Positions 50,376 to 59,380 of a stretch of 64,000 nucleotides of DNA are shown here, piece after piece. Where the stretch lies: the NCBI RefSeq assembly GCF_000725485.1, contig NZ_JOAG01000013.1:119586-183585 (forward strand), read 5' to 3'. The notes below the pieces were generated by a model. That model ran no database searches, was not told where the DNA came from, and worked only from the letters and a program-made list of their open reading frames with translations. Position numbers and translations under genes: made by a program. Position 1 is the stretch's first letter. Every line of letters starts with the position of its first letter. Source of the DNA: Nonomuraea candida (GTDB lineage Bacteria; Actinomycetota; Actinomycetes; Streptosporangiales; Streptosporangiaceae).

Positions 50376-50395
50376 GAACTGAAGCGCTTTAGTTC
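50376..50395. promoter_or_regulatory. 20-base operator before the importer operon
   Basis: GAACTGAAGCGCTTTAGTTC, an inverted repeat with one mismatched pair and the aagcgctt core typical of LacI-family sites. It ends 57 bases before ATG 50453. The different sequence from the 49250 site suggests a second LacI protein binds here. Confidence 0.7.
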
Positions 50396-50452
50396 CTCAT
50401 CGCGCCCTGTGCCGTCCGGTCGGCCCGCGCGAAACCCCTGAGGACGGAGACC

Positions 50453-51775
50453 ATGGACATGCAACGCAAAGCACTGGCCGGCGCCACGCTGGCCGCGGTG
50501 CTCCTGACCGCGGCCTGCGGCGGCGGCACGAGCGCCGGCGGGCCCTCTGCCAGCGCTTCCGCACCGACCGACCCGGCCAAGGCGACCGGCGAGATCACCG
50601 TGCTGACCAACAGGACCGACATGGTGACCGACGGCACGCTGGCGAAGTACGCCGCCGAGTTCAACAAGACACACCCCGGCATCACGGTCAAGTTCGACGG
50701 GATCACCGATTACGAGGGTGAAGTCAAAATCCGGATGAACACCGAGAACTACGGTGACGTCCTGCTCATCCCGAGCACCGTCAGCCGCGACGACTATCCG
50801 AAGTTCTTCTCCTCGCTCGGCCCCGCCGCTGAACTGAGCAAGAAATATCAGTTCACCGAGAAGGGCACGGTCGACGGCACCGTGTACGGACTGACCTCCT
50901 TCGGCGTGGTCAACGGCTTCGTCTACAACAAGGACCTGTGGGCCAAGGCCGGCGTCACCGAGTGGCCGAAGACGCCCGCCGAGTTCCTCACCGCGCTGCA
51001 GGCGGTCAAGGACAAGACGGGCGCGATCCCGTACTACACGAACTACAAGGACGGCTGGCCGCTGAGCGGCTGGCAGGGCGCGATGGGCGCGATCACCTGC
51101 GACCCCAAGGCCAACGACAAGCTGGCCACCTCCCGCGACCCCTGGGCGGCGGGCAGCGACCTCAACGTCTCCGACACGCTGCTGTTCGACATCGTCAGCC
51201 GCAAGCTGTCCGAGCCCGACCCGACCACCACCAACTGGGAGGACAGCAAGAGCCTGCTGGCCAACGGCAAGATCTCCAGCATGTTCCTCGGCTCCTGGTC
51301 GATCGTGCAGATGCGGGCGGCGGCCGAGAAGGCCGGCAAGAGCCCCGACAGCATCGGCTACATGCCCTTCCCCGCGCAGGTGAACGGCAAGTTCTGCGCC
51401 CCCACGACCCCCGACTACGTCTACGCGATCAACAAGCATTCGCAGAACCAGCAGGCCGCCCGCGCCTGGCTGGACTGGGTGCTCGACAAGTCCACCTTCG
51501 CCGCCGACGTGCAGGGCATCTCCAGCGTGCGCGGCGCGCCGCTGCCGACGGCGCTCAAGCCGTTCGAGGCGGCCGGGGTGGAGTTCTTCGAGCTGTCCCA
51601 GGCCGATTCGGGCAAGGTCACCACGATCGACAACGCCGCCGAGGTGGGGCTGACCAAGCCCGAATACCGCCAGAAGCTCGTGGACATCGCCCGCGGGGCC
51701 GCCAAGGGCGACCTCGCCGGCGCCTTCCGGGAGCTGGCCGGCAAGTGGGCCGAGGCCATGGCCCTCGGCGGATGA
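50453..51775 (+). CDS. Sugar ABC importer substrate-binding lipoprotein
   Basis: A 440-residue family 1 (MalE-like) binding protein. The lipobox is LLTAACG (Cys ~23), followed by a Ser/Ala/Thr linker and the mature domain GEITVLTNRTDMVTDG, YGLTSFGVVNGFVYNKDLW and WEDSKSLLANGKISSMFLGS. cggag lies before the ATG. It overlaps the first permease by ATGA. In context it probably binds a beta-manno-oligosaccharide. Confidence 0.9.
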   Translation: MDMQRKALAGATLAAVLLTAACGGGTSAGGPSASASAPTDPAKATGEITVLTNRTDMVTDGTLAKYAAEFNKTHPGITVKFDGITDYEGEVKIRMNTENYGDVLLIPSTVSRDDYPKFFSSLGPAAELSKKYQFTEKGTVDGTVYGLTSFGVVNGFVYNKDLWAKAGVTEWPKTPAEFLTALQAVKDKTGAIPYYTNYKDGWPLSGWQGAMGAITCDPKANDKLATSRDPWAAGSDLNVSDTLLFDIVSRKLSEPDPTTTNWEDSKSLLANGKISSMFLGSWSIVQMRAAAEKAGKSPDSIGYMPFPAQVNGKFCAPTTPDYVYAINKHSQNQQAARAWLDWVLDKSTFAADVQGISSVRGAPLPTALKPFEAAGVEFFELSQADSGKVTTIDNAAEVGLTKPEYRQKLVDIARGAAKGDLAGAFRELAGKWAEAMALGG

Positions 51776-52713
51776 CCCCGATGACCGGTCTGTCCGTGCG
51801 CTCCGCCAGATCCGCACCCCCACCGGCGCGGCACGCGGCCACGCCGCCGCGCCGGTGGCGGCGGGTGACCCCCTGGTTGTACCTGGCCGTGCCGCTGATC
51901 ATGCTGGTGACGTTCACGTACGTCCCCGTCGTGAGCATGATCTCCTACAGCTTCACCGACTGGGACGGCGTCAGCCCCGACCGCTCCTACGTCGGCCTGG
52001 ACAACTACGTGCAGCTCTTCACCCGCCCCGAGCTGTTCTCGGTCTTCGCCACCAGCCTGTTCTACCTGGTCGCCTCGTTCGCGCAGATCGCGCTGGCGCT
52101 CTACTTCGCGGCCGTGCTCAGCTTCGGCACGCGCCTGCGCGGCTTCTTCAAGGGCGTCATCTTCTTCCCCTACCTGCTCAACGGGGTCGCGGTCGCGTTC
52201 GTCTTCCTCTACCTGTTCCAGCCCGGCGGCACGCTCGACCAGGTGCTGCGGCTGGTCGGCGTCGACGCGGAGATCCTCTGGCTGGGCAACCCGGACCTGG
52301 CCAACGTCTCATTGTCCGGGGTCTCCGTCTGGCGCTTCATGGGGCTGAACTTCGTGCTCTTCCTCGGCGCCATCCAGTCGGTGCCGTCGGAGCTGCACGA
52401 GGCCGCCATGCTGGACGGGGCGAGCCGGCCGCAGATCATGTGGCACATCATCATCCCGAGCATCCGGCCGATCATCAGCCTGAGCGTCATCCTGGGCGTG
52501 GCGGGCGCGCTGTCGGTCTTCGAGATCCCGTACATCATGACCGGCGGCTCCGGCGAGACCAAGACGTTCGTGATCCAGACCGTGAAGCTGGCCTTCCAGT
52601 TCAACAAGACCGGGCTCGCCTCGGCGGCTGCCGTGGTGCTGCTGGTCGTCATCCTGCTGATCACCTGGGTGCAGCGGCGGCTCGTGCCCGAGGAGAGGAC
52701 GCCGAGCACATGA
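51772..52713 (+). CDS. Sugar ABC importer permease (MalF-like)
   Basis: A 313-residue permease: an Arg/Pro-rich cytoplasmic N-terminus, six helices and the EAA loop ELHEAAMLDGASRPQIMWHI that contacts the ATPase. Overlaps both neighbours by 4 bases. No importer ATPase is encoded here; such systems usually share a MsiK-type ATPase. Confidence 0.92.
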   Translation: MTPMTGLSVRSARSAPPPARHAATPPRRWRRVTPWLYLAVPLIMLVTFTYVPVVSMISYSFTDWDGVSPDRSYVGLDNYVQLFTRPELFSVFATSLFYLVASFAQIALALYFAAVLSFGTRLRGFFKGVIFFPYLLNGVAVAFVFLYLFQPGGTLDQVLRLVGVDAEILWLGNPDLANVSLSGVSVWRFMGLNFVLFLGAIQSVPSELHEAAMLDGASRPQIMWHIIIPSIRPIISLSVILGVAGALSVFEIPYIMTGGSGETKTFVIQTVKLAFQFNKTGLASAAAVVLLVVILLITWVQRRLVPEERTPST

Positions 52714-53537
52714 GCGCGCGCCTGCCGATGGCGGCACTGAAGTATCTCTCGCTCGTCGCCGCGGCGGCGGTGGTGCTGCTGCCGCTGCTGACGATGTTCG
52801 GCACGTCGTTCAAGACGCCCGAGGAGATGGCCGCCGGCGACGTGCTGGCGCTGCCGGCGAGCTGGTTCAACCTGGAGAACTACCGCATCGCCTTCGCGAA
52901 CGGGAACATGCTGGCCGCCTTCGGGAACACCGCCTTCATCCTGCTGTTCTCGATCACCGGGACCATCCTCATCGGGTCGATGTCGGCGTACGCGATCGAC
53001 CGGTTCGCCTTCCGGGCCAAGAAGCTGGTGCTGGCGTTGTTCCTCGTCGCCACGCTGGTGCCCGGGGTGACCACGCAGGTGGCCACCTTCGAGGTGATCG
53101 ACGCGTTCGGGCTCTTCGACACCCGGTGGGGGCCGATCCTGCTGTTCATGGGCACCGACATCGTGGCCATCTACATCTTCCTGCAGTTCATCAGGAACAT
53201 CCCGGTCTCGCTCGACGAGGCCGCCAGGATGGACGGGGCCGGCTCGTTCACCATCTACCGGCGGGTCATCCTGCCGCTGCTCAAGCCCGCGATCGCGACC
53301 GTCGTCATCATCAAGGGGATCACCGTCTACAACGAGTTCTACATCCCGTTCCTCTACATGCCGTCGGAGGAGCTGGGCGTGATCTCCACCTCGCTCTTCC
53401 GGTTCAAGGGGCCGTTCGGCGCGCACTGGGAGGTCATCTCCGCCGGCGCGGTGCTGGTGATCCTGCCGACCCTGGTCATCTTCCTGGCGCTGCAACGGTT
53501 CGTCTACAACGGATTCACCGCCGGAGCGACAAAGTGA
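52710..53537 (+). CDS. Sugar ABC importer permease (MalG-like)
   Basis: A 275-residue permease with six helices and EAA loop SLDEAARMDGAGSFTIYRRV. It pairs with the upstream permease and ends in RFVYNGFTAGATK, a usual MalG-type C-terminus. ATGA overlap with its predecessor. Confidence 0.92.
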   Translation: MSARLPMAALKYLSLVAAAAVVLLPLLTMFGTSFKTPEEMAAGDVLALPASWFNLENYRIAFANGNMLAAFGNTAFILLFSITGTILIGSMSAYAIDRFAFRAKKLVLALFLVATLVPGVTTQVATFEVIDAFGLFDTRWGPILLFMGTDIVAIYIFLQFIRNIPVSLDEAARMDGAGSFTIYRRVILPLLKPAIATVVIIKGITVYNEFYIPFLYMPSEELGVISTSLFRFKGPFGAHWEVISAGAVLVILPTLVIFLALQRFVYNGFTAGATK

Positions 53538-53567
53538 ACCCGGCGGATGTCCGCCTACGATAGGCCC

Positions 53568-54578
53568 GTGAAACGGCTGACGATCAGCGACATCGCCGCG
53601 CGGGCGGGCGTGTCGATCGGGGCGGTCTCCTTCGCGCTGAACGACCGGCCGGGCGTCTCGGAGGCCACCCGGCGGCGCATCCTGGCGATCGCCGCCGAGA
53701 TGGGCTGGCGGCCCAGCGCCGCCGCCCGCGGGTTGTCGGAGTCGCGGGCCCACACCGTCGGGCTGGTCATCGCCCGCAGCGCCGACACGCTGGGGGTGGA
53801 GCCGTTCTTCATGAAGTTCATCGCGGGGGTGGAGAGCGAGCTGGCGCTGACGCGTACGGCGCTGCTGCTGCAGGTCGTGCCCGACCACGCCCGCTCGATC
53901 GAGGCCATCACCGACTGGTGGGCCGAGCGGCGGATCGACGGGCTGATCGTCATGGACCTGTGGGCCGACGACGCGCGGCTGCCGGTGCTGGAGTCGATGG
54001 GCGTCCCCGCCGTGCTGGTCGGCCGGCCCCGACCCGGCGGCATGCCGGCGGTCTGGAACGACGACGCCGCCGCGGTGACCGAGGCCGTCGACTTCCTGGT
54101 CGGGCTCGGCCACCGGCGCATCGCCCGGGTCGCCGGGCTGCCCGCGCTGGAGCACACGCAGGTGCGCACGGCCGCCTTCCACGCCGCCATGGAGCGGCAC
54201 GGGCTCTCCCCCACCACGGTCGTCGACACCGACTACACCTGGGCGGCCGGCGCGCAGGCCACCCGCGACCTGCTCGCCGCCGCCGCGCCGCCGACCGCGA
54301 TCACCTACGACAACGACGTCATGGCCACGGCCGGGCTGAGCGTGGCCGGGCAGCTCGGCGTGGAGGTGCCACGGGAGCTGTCGATCGTGGCGGGCGACGA
54401 CTCGCAGCTCTGCGAGATGGTCTTCCCCACGCTGACCGCGCTGTCCAGGGACGTGCAGGCGTACGGCGTACACACCGCCCGCACGCTGGTCGAGCTGCTC
54501 GACGGCCGCTCACCCGGCTCCTTCCAGGACGCGACGGCCCGGCTCGTGGCCAGGCGCAGCACGGCCGCCGCCCCCTGA
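53568..54578 (+). CDS. LacI-family regulator (paralogue 2 of 3)
   Basis: A 336-residue repressor: HTH LTISDIAARAGVSIGAVSFA, hinge RPSAAARGLSES, then a ligand domain with ITYDNDVMATAGLSVAGQLG and VAGDDSQLCEMVFPTLTALS. GTG 53568 is chosen by comparison with the paralogues; ATG 53547 is possible, and neither has a good ribosome-binding site. It follows the permease by 30 bases and is probably part of the importer transcript, so it could give feedback control. Confidence 0.9.
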   Translation: MKRLTISDIAARAGVSIGAVSFALNDRPGVSEATRRRILAIAAEMGWRPSAAARGLSESRAHTVGLVIARSADTLGVEPFFMKFIAGVESELALTRTALLLQVVPDHARSIEAITDWWAERRIDGLIVMDLWADDARLPVLESMGVPAVLVGRPRPGGMPAVWNDDAAAVTEAVDFLVGLGHRRIARVAGLPALEHTQVRTAAFHAAMERHGLSPTTVVDTDYTWAAGAQATRDLLAAAAPPTAITYDNDVMATAGLSVAGQLGVEVPRELSIVAGDDSQLCEMVFPTLTALSRDVQAYGVHTARTLVELLDGRSPGSFQDATARLVARRSTAAAP

Positions 54579-54611
54579 GCCGGGGCTACCATTTCCCTGG
54601 TGGAGGAGCGG

Positions 54612-55775
54612 ATGGGGCGGCGCACGACGATGAGCGACATCGCCCGTCGCGCCGGCGTCTCCCGCGTGGCGGTCTCCTACGCGCTCAACGGCCGGCCCGG
54701 GGTGTCGCAGGCCGTGCGCGAGCGCATCCTGCGCATCGCCGCCGAGACCGGCTTCAACCCCAGCGTCCCCGCCCAGGCCCTGCACGGCGCGGCCGCGCAC
54801 GCCATCGGGCTGGTCCTGTCCCGGCCGGCGCCCGGCCTGGCCGTCGAGAGCTTCCGGCGGCGGCTGATCGGCGGCGTGCAGGCCGAGCTGGCGGGGCGGG
54901 GGTTCGGGCTCGTGCTGCAGTTCACCGGCGGGCCCGAGGAGGAGCTGGACGTCTACCGGCGCTGGCACGGGGAGCGCCGGGTGGACGGGGTGATCGTCTG
55001 CGACCTGCGGGTGGCCGACCCGCGCCCCGGGGCACTGGCCGCCCTGGGCCTGCCCGCCGTCATCCTCGGCCCCCCGGACGCCCCGGCCGCCGCCCCCTCC
55101 GGGTCTGGCACCCGGACCGGCGGGCTCGGGACCGGCGGGCTCGGGACCGGCGGGCTCGGGACCGGTGAGCTCGGGACCGGTGAGCTCGGGTGCGAGGCCG
55201 GGGGGCGTGGGGGCGGGGCTTTGGCGTACTTCTGGTCGGATCCGGGTGACGCGGTCGAGAAGGTGGTCGCGCACCTGGCGAGGCTCGGGCACCGGCGGGT
55301 GGCGCGGGTGGGCGGGCCGGCCGGGCTGCTGCACTCCGTCCTGCGCGCCGAGCGGTTCGCCGCGGCCTGCGAGCGGGCCGGTCTGGCCCACGCCGTCATC
55401 CCCGCCGACCGCACGGGCGAGGCGGGCGCGCACGTGACGCGGCGGGTGCTCAGCTCCTCGCCCCGCCCCACGGCCATCGTCTACGACAACGACGTGATGG
55501 CGGTGGCCGGGCTGAGCGTGGCCGGGGAGATGGGGGTGGCCGTGCCGCGCGACCTGTCGCTGGTCGCGGGCGACGACTCGCCCCTGTGCCAGGCCGTACG
55601 CCCGGCGCTGACCGTGCTGAGCCGCGACGTGCCCGCCTACGGGGCGCAGGCCCTGCGCCTGCTGTTCGAGGTCATCGAGGGCGGCGGGCCGCGCCGCGTG
55701 CCGGCGCCGGCGGCGGTCCTGGTCGCCAGGGGCAGCACCGCCGCCGCCCCGGCCGGCGACCCGGTGCGCCGGTGA
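54612..55775 (+). CDS. LacI-family regulator with repeat insertion (paralogue 3 of 3)
   Basis: A 387-residue repressor: HTH TTMSDIARRAGVSRVAVSYA, hinge NPSVPAQALHG, ligand domain ending YDNDVMAVAGLSVAGEMG and VAGDDSPLCQ. It is ~50 residues longer than its paralogues because a Gly-rich stretch sits in the middle of the sugar-binding domain after VILGPPDAP. Five in-frame 15-bp repeats (55116-55190) encode TGGLG and TGELG units there. The repeat lies in a surface loop position if the fold is kept. ggaggagcgg precedes ATG 54612. Confidence 0.9.
   Translation: MGRRTTMSDIARRAGVSRVAVSYALNGRPGVSQAVRERILRIAAETGFNPSVPAQALHGAAAHAIGLVLSRPAPGLAVESFRRRLIGGVQAELAGRGFGLVLQFTGGPEEELDVYRRWHGERRVDGVIVCDLRVADPRPGALAALGLPAVILGPPDAPAAAPSGSGTRTGGLGTGGLGTGGLGTGELGTGELGCEAGGRGGGALAYFWSDPGDAVEKVVAHLARLGHRRVARVGGPAGLLHSVLRAERFAAACERAGLAHAVIPADRTGEAGAHVTRRVLSSSPRPTAIVYDNDVMAVAGLSVAGEMGVAVPRDLSLVAGDDSPLCQAVRPALTVLSRDVPAYGAQALRLLFEVIEGGGPRRVPAPAAVLVARGSTAAAPAGDPVRR
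55116..55190. repeat. Five 15-bp tandem repeats, in frame
   Basis: The unit accggcgggctcggg occurs three times, then accggtgagctcggg twice, inside the third LacI gene. Confidence 0.96.
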
Positions 55776-55850
55776 GAGCAGCCTTTCCGGGGAGTGTCGT
55801 GGCCGTCGGATACGCTCTCCGCTGATCATTTCGCCGGCGAGAGGTTGCCG

Positions 55851-56009
55851 ATGTTCCGTCTCCTGGCCATCCTGGCGGCCACCGCGCCGAGCCTGTTATA
55901 CCCGCTGTTCACCCGGGAGATCGGCTGGCCGTACCTGGTCGCGGGGGCGCTGGCGCTGCTCTCCCGGGCCCGGCCGCTTCGCCGGGACCGGCAGGCCGGA
56001 CCCGGCTGA
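55851..56009 (+). CDS. Small membrane protein
   Basis: A 52-residue protein with two hydrophobic segments (RLLAILAATAPSLLYPLF, YLVAGALALLSRA) and a basic C-terminus. gagagg lies 5-6 bases before the ATG. No family recognised. Confidence 0.5.
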   Translation: MFRLLAILAATAPSLLYPLFTREIGWPYLVAGALALLSRARPLRRDRQAGPG

Positions 56010-56052
56010 CCCGGGCGCGCGGCGGACGCCGATCCGGCCCGGCCGGGCCCGG

Positions 56053-56748
56053 CTAGCCCACCAGGCCCAGCAGGACCGCGAGCGGGACGAACGCCGCGGT
56101 CAGGGCCGCCGCCCACCACCGTGGCGCGGGTCCCCGCCGCAGCGCCTCGACGCCGAGGGGGACCATCACGACGATCAGCCCGGCCAGTGCCAGCAGCGAG
56201 ACCGGGTCGGTGCTGCCCTTGAGCACGCCCAGCGGCAGTGCCGCCGCCAGCCCCAGCGCCACGCACCGCACCGGGCCCAGCGCCCCGGCCAGGTGGGCGC
56301 CGACCGCGAGCACGAGCCAGCCCGCCATGACGCAGACGTTGGTCGCCTTGAACACGTGGAAGGCGCCGTACGTCCCCTCCACCACGTGCCGGGCCGTCTC
56401 CAGGCCGAGCACGTCCACGAGCTGGAAGGCCAGGTGGCTCACCCCGGCGTGGAACACCCGGCCGAACAGCCCGAGCACGACCAGCGTGACGCCCCACCGC
56501 GCCCAGCCGGGCCGGGTGGCCCCGATGCGCCGGCCGAGCGCGGTCGCGGCGGGCCACAGCAGCACGATCCCGGCCGCGAACAGGCCGTAGGACCAGGCCA
56601 TCCGCCCGGGGTGGGCGGCGTGGGCGGCGAGCTGGCCGGGGAAGAAGTCGTCCTGGCCGAGGCGCGTGAGCACTCCGGCGGCCGTCAGGAGCGGCCCCAG
56701 CACCAGCCCGGCGCCCTCGGCCCAGCGGCCGGGGATCTCGTTCGTCAT
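56053..56748 (-). CDS. Multi-pass membrane protein
   Basis: A 231-residue protein with six or seven hydrophobic segments (GLVLGPLLTAAGVLTRLGQD, MAWSYGLFAAGIVLLWPAAT, ALAGLIVVMVPLGVEALRRG). The central HAGVSHLAFQLVDVLGLETA and GTYGAFHVFKATN contain several His. ATG 56748 is preferred; an upstream ATG at 56784 would add 12 residues. Unrelated to the flanking sugar genes by sequence; function unknown. Confidence 0.7.
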   Translation of the reverse strand: MTNEIPGRWAEGAGLVLGPLLTAAGVLTRLGQDDFFPGQLAAHAAHPGRMAWSYGLFAAGIVLLWPAATALGRRIGATRPGWARWGVTLVVLGLFGRVFHAGVSHLAFQLVDVLGLETARHVVEGTYGAFHVFKATNVCVMAGWLVLAVGAHLAGALGPVRCVALGLAAALPLGVLKGSTDPVSLLALAGLIVVMVPLGVEALRRGPAPRWWAAALTAAFVPLAVLLGLVG

Positions 56749-56849
56749 ACCGATCATCCAAGCCGCGACCGGCCCCGCGCACACGGGCGCTGCGGCGAGC
56801 GCCCGGGGTAGTGCCCGCGCTACCGCCGCCGCCCCGGCGACCTGGGCTG

Positions 56850-57875
56850 TCAGTGTGGGGCGGCCTCGCCTGCGGTGCTCTCCCTGACGATCAGCCGGTG
56901 CGGGACCACGATCTCGGCGGGCGCGCCGGCCGTGCCGCGGATCGACTCCAGCAGCGTGTCCACCGCCCGCCGGGCGATCTCCCCCTTGTCCGGGGCGATC
57001 GTGGTCAGGCTGGGGGTGCTGTACTGGCCCTCCTCGATGTCGTCCAGCCCGACCACCGCCACGTCGTCGGGGACGCGGCGGCCCGCCCTGGTCAGCGCCC
57101 TGATCGCGCCCAGGGCGAGCAGGTCGTTGTAGCAGAACACCGCGTCGGGCGGCTCGGGCAGGGCCAGCAGCCGCTCCATGGCCTCGGCGCCCAGCCGCCG
57201 GTGGAAGTGCGGGGTGGACACGATCAGCTCCTCGTCCACCTCCAGGCCCGCGCGCAGGTGCGCCTGCCGGTAGCCCGAGGTGCGCAGCTGGGCGGTCTCG
57301 CCCGTCGCGTACGGCTGGTCGCCGATCGCGGCCACCCGGCGGCGGCCCAGCTCCAGCAGGTGCGTGGTGGCGTCGCGGGCGGCGCTCACGTTGTCGATGG
57401 CCACGTGCGGGAAGCTGCCGTTGAAGATGTGCTCGCCGAGCAGCACGATCGGGACGCGGTGGGCGCGGGCGCGCAGCTCGTCGGCCGAGACCGACAGCGG
57501 GCTGAGCAGCAGGCCGTCGAACATGGTGGCGCGCGAGTCGCGGCCGAGCAGCTCGCGCTCCCTGTCGCCGTCGCCGTCGGTCTGGTCGACCATGACCACG
57601 TAGCCCTGGGCGCGGGCGGCCCTGATCACCTCGCGGGCCAGCTCGGCGAAGTAGGGCACGTCCAGCTCGGGCACCACCAGCGCGATCATGCCCGTGCGCC
57701 CCTGCTTGAGGTTGCGGGCGATGAGGTTGGGGCGGTAGTCGAGCTCGTCGAGCGCCACCTGCACCCGGGCCCGCAGCTCGTCGGAGACCGGCGCGTAACC
57801 GTTGACGACGTTGGAGACCGTGCGGATGGACACGTTCGCCCGCTTGGCGACGTCGCGCAGGGTTGGACCGGCCAT
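56850..57875 (-). CDS. LacI-family regulator of the second sugar locus
   Basis: A 341-residue repressor with a classical HTH: TLRDVAKRANVSIRTVSNVV and NGYAPVSDELRARV, hinge RPNLIARNLKQG, and a full periplasmic-binding-like domain (FCYNDLLALGAIRALTRAG, VGLDDIEEGQYSTPSLTTI). It is not close to the three LacI paralogues at 49-56 kb. Divergent from the ABC importer it most likely controls, with two operators between. Confidence 0.92.
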   Translation of the reverse strand: MAGPTLRDVAKRANVSIRTVSNVVNGYAPVSDELRARVQVALDELDYRPNLIARNLKQGRTGMIALVVPELDVPYFAELAREVIRAARAQGYVVMVDQTDGDGDRERELLGRDSRATMFDGLLLSPLSVSADELRARAHRVPIVLLGEHIFNGSFPHVAIDNVSAARDATTHLLELGRRRVAAIGDQPYATGETAQLRTSGYRQAHLRAGLEVDEELIVSTPHFHRRLGAEAMERLLALPEPPDAVFCYNDLLALGAIRALTRAGRRVPDDVAVVGLDDIEEGQYSTPSLTTIAPDKGEIARRAVDTLLESIRGTAGAPAEIVVPHRLIVRESTAGEAAPH

Positions 57876-57926
57876 GCGTCTCCTATACCTCCGGCTGCTG
57901 GAATTGGGAAGATCCTAAATCAACTC

Positions 57927-57971
57927 TTGCATCGTTGCAGACGAGTATGCATGATGTCTGCATCGTTGCAG
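57927..57971. promoter_or_regulatory. Two LacI operators upstream of the second importer
   Basis: The 13-base core tgcatcgttgcag occurs twice, at 57928-57940 and 57959-57971, as near-palindromes (ctgca/tgcag arms in the second copy). Spacing between centres is 31 bases, about three helical turns, suited to cooperative binding by the adjacent LacI protein. Confidence 0.8.
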
Positions 57972-58012
57972 AGCCCTCACATCGCATTTCCCCGTCCGGC
58001 GAGGAGTCGAAG

Positions 58013-59380
58013 ATGACTACAACCCCCATCGGCCGCCGCGGCTTCCTCAAGGGAGCTCTCGGCATCGGCGCGCTCGCCGCGACCGGCTCGCTGGCCGCGT
58101 GCGCGGCGCCGGGCGGGACGGGCACGCAACCCAGCAGGCTGGCCCGGCCGAGTGCGTCCGCGTCCGCCGCCAAGGGCGAGATCACCATCTGGAACCGCTC
58201 GGGCGACCTGTTCAAGGTGTTCGACGCCGCGATCGCCAAGTTCCGCCAGGCGTACCCGAACGTCACGGTGAACCACCAGGCCGTCGACATCGACGCCAAG
58301 CTGGCCAACACCCTGATCAGCGGCACCGACGTGCCCGACGGCAGCTTCTGGGACGACGCCAAGATCGGCGGGCAGGCCGAGCACCTCTACGACCTGACGG
58401 ACCTGATCGCGCCGTACCAGGACCAGACCTCGCCGTACAAGCTGTCGGTCAACACCGTGGACGGCAAGATCTACGGCGTGCCGTGGGACCTCGACCCGGG
58501 GCTGCTCTGGTATCGCGAGGACATCCTGGAGAGCGCGGGGGTCGATCCGGCGGGGCTGGCGACGTACGACGACCTGCTGGCGGCGGCCCGTACGATCAAG
58601 GAGAAGGACCCCAGGACCGCGCCCATCCACCTGGAGAAGACGCCCTTCCTCAGCCAGCTCTGGCTGGAGATGCTGGCCAACCAGCAGGGCACGAGCCTCA
58701 GCGACGCGCAGGGCAGGCTGCGCCTCGACTCCGCGGAATACCGGCGCATCCTCACCTGGATCCGCGGTGCGGTCGATGACGGCCTGGTCACCCACGCTCC
58801 CTACCTGGAGCAGGCCGACGTCAACACGCTCGACAACGGGCAGCAGGTGTTCGTGCCGTGGGCGATCTGGTGGTCGTTCGCGCCGCAGCAGCTCCTGAAG
58901 AAGACCAAGGGCAAGTGGCGGGCCGCGCCGCTGCCGGCCTGGACGCCGGGCGGCGCGCGCAGCGGCGCGATGGGCGGCAGCAGCTTCATCATCCCGGCCA
59001 AGGCCAAGAACCCGGAGCTGGCCTGGCTGCTGTACGAGTTCCTGTGCTTCAAGGAGCCCGGCTACACCGCCGTGTACGGCCCCAACGACATCTACCCCGG
59101 CGGCCTGTCCACCTCGATCCCCAGCTACCGGCCCGCGCTCGACCCGGCCAAGCCGCTGTTCCGGCCGATCGAGGCGCTCGGCGGCCAGGACCTGTGGAAG
59201 GTCGCCGTCGAGGCCGCCGAGACCATCCCGGCCGCCGCGCCGATCCCGTGGTGGTGGGCGCAGTCGGTGGACTACCTCGGCAACAACGTGCAACGCCTGA
59301 TGGAAGGCAAGATGACCCCTGACCAAGTGATCTCCGAGTCGGCCGAGAAGATCCAGCGGAACCTGATCGACCGCTCATGA
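58013..59380 (+). CDS. Sugar ABC importer substrate-binding lipoprotein (Tat-type)
   Basis: A 455-residue binding protein. The signal combines a twin-arginine motif (IGRRGFLKGALG) with a lipobox (GSLAACA), so it is a Tat-exported lipoprotein. The mature domain shows GEITIWNRSGDLFKVFDAAI, NVTVNHQAVD and GLLWYREDILESAGVDP, the family 1 pattern. gaggag lies before the ATG. Co-expressed with two permeases (ATGA overlaps) and a GH2 enzyme. Confidence 0.9.
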   Translation: MTTTPIGRRGFLKGALGIGALAATGSLAACAAPGGTGTQPSRLARPSASASAAKGEITIWNRSGDLFKVFDAAIAKFRQAYPNVTVNHQAVDIDAKLANTLISGTDVPDGSFWDDAKIGGQAEHLYDLTDLIAPYQDQTSPYKLSVNTVDGKIYGVPWDLDPGLLWYREDILESAGVDPAGLATYDDLLAAARTIKEKDPRTAPIHLEKTPFLSQLWLEMLANQQGTSLSDAQGRLRLDSAEYRRILTWIRGAVDDGLVTHAPYLEQADVNTLDNGQQVFVPWAIWWSFAPQQLLKKTKGKWRAAPLPAWTPGGARSGAMGGSSFIIPAKAKNPELAWLLYEFLCFKEPGYTAVYGPNDIYPGGLSTSIPSYRPALDPAKPLFRPIEALGGQDLWKVAVEAAETIPAAAPIPWWWAQSVDYLGNNVQRLMEGKMTPDQVISESAEKIQRNLIDRS

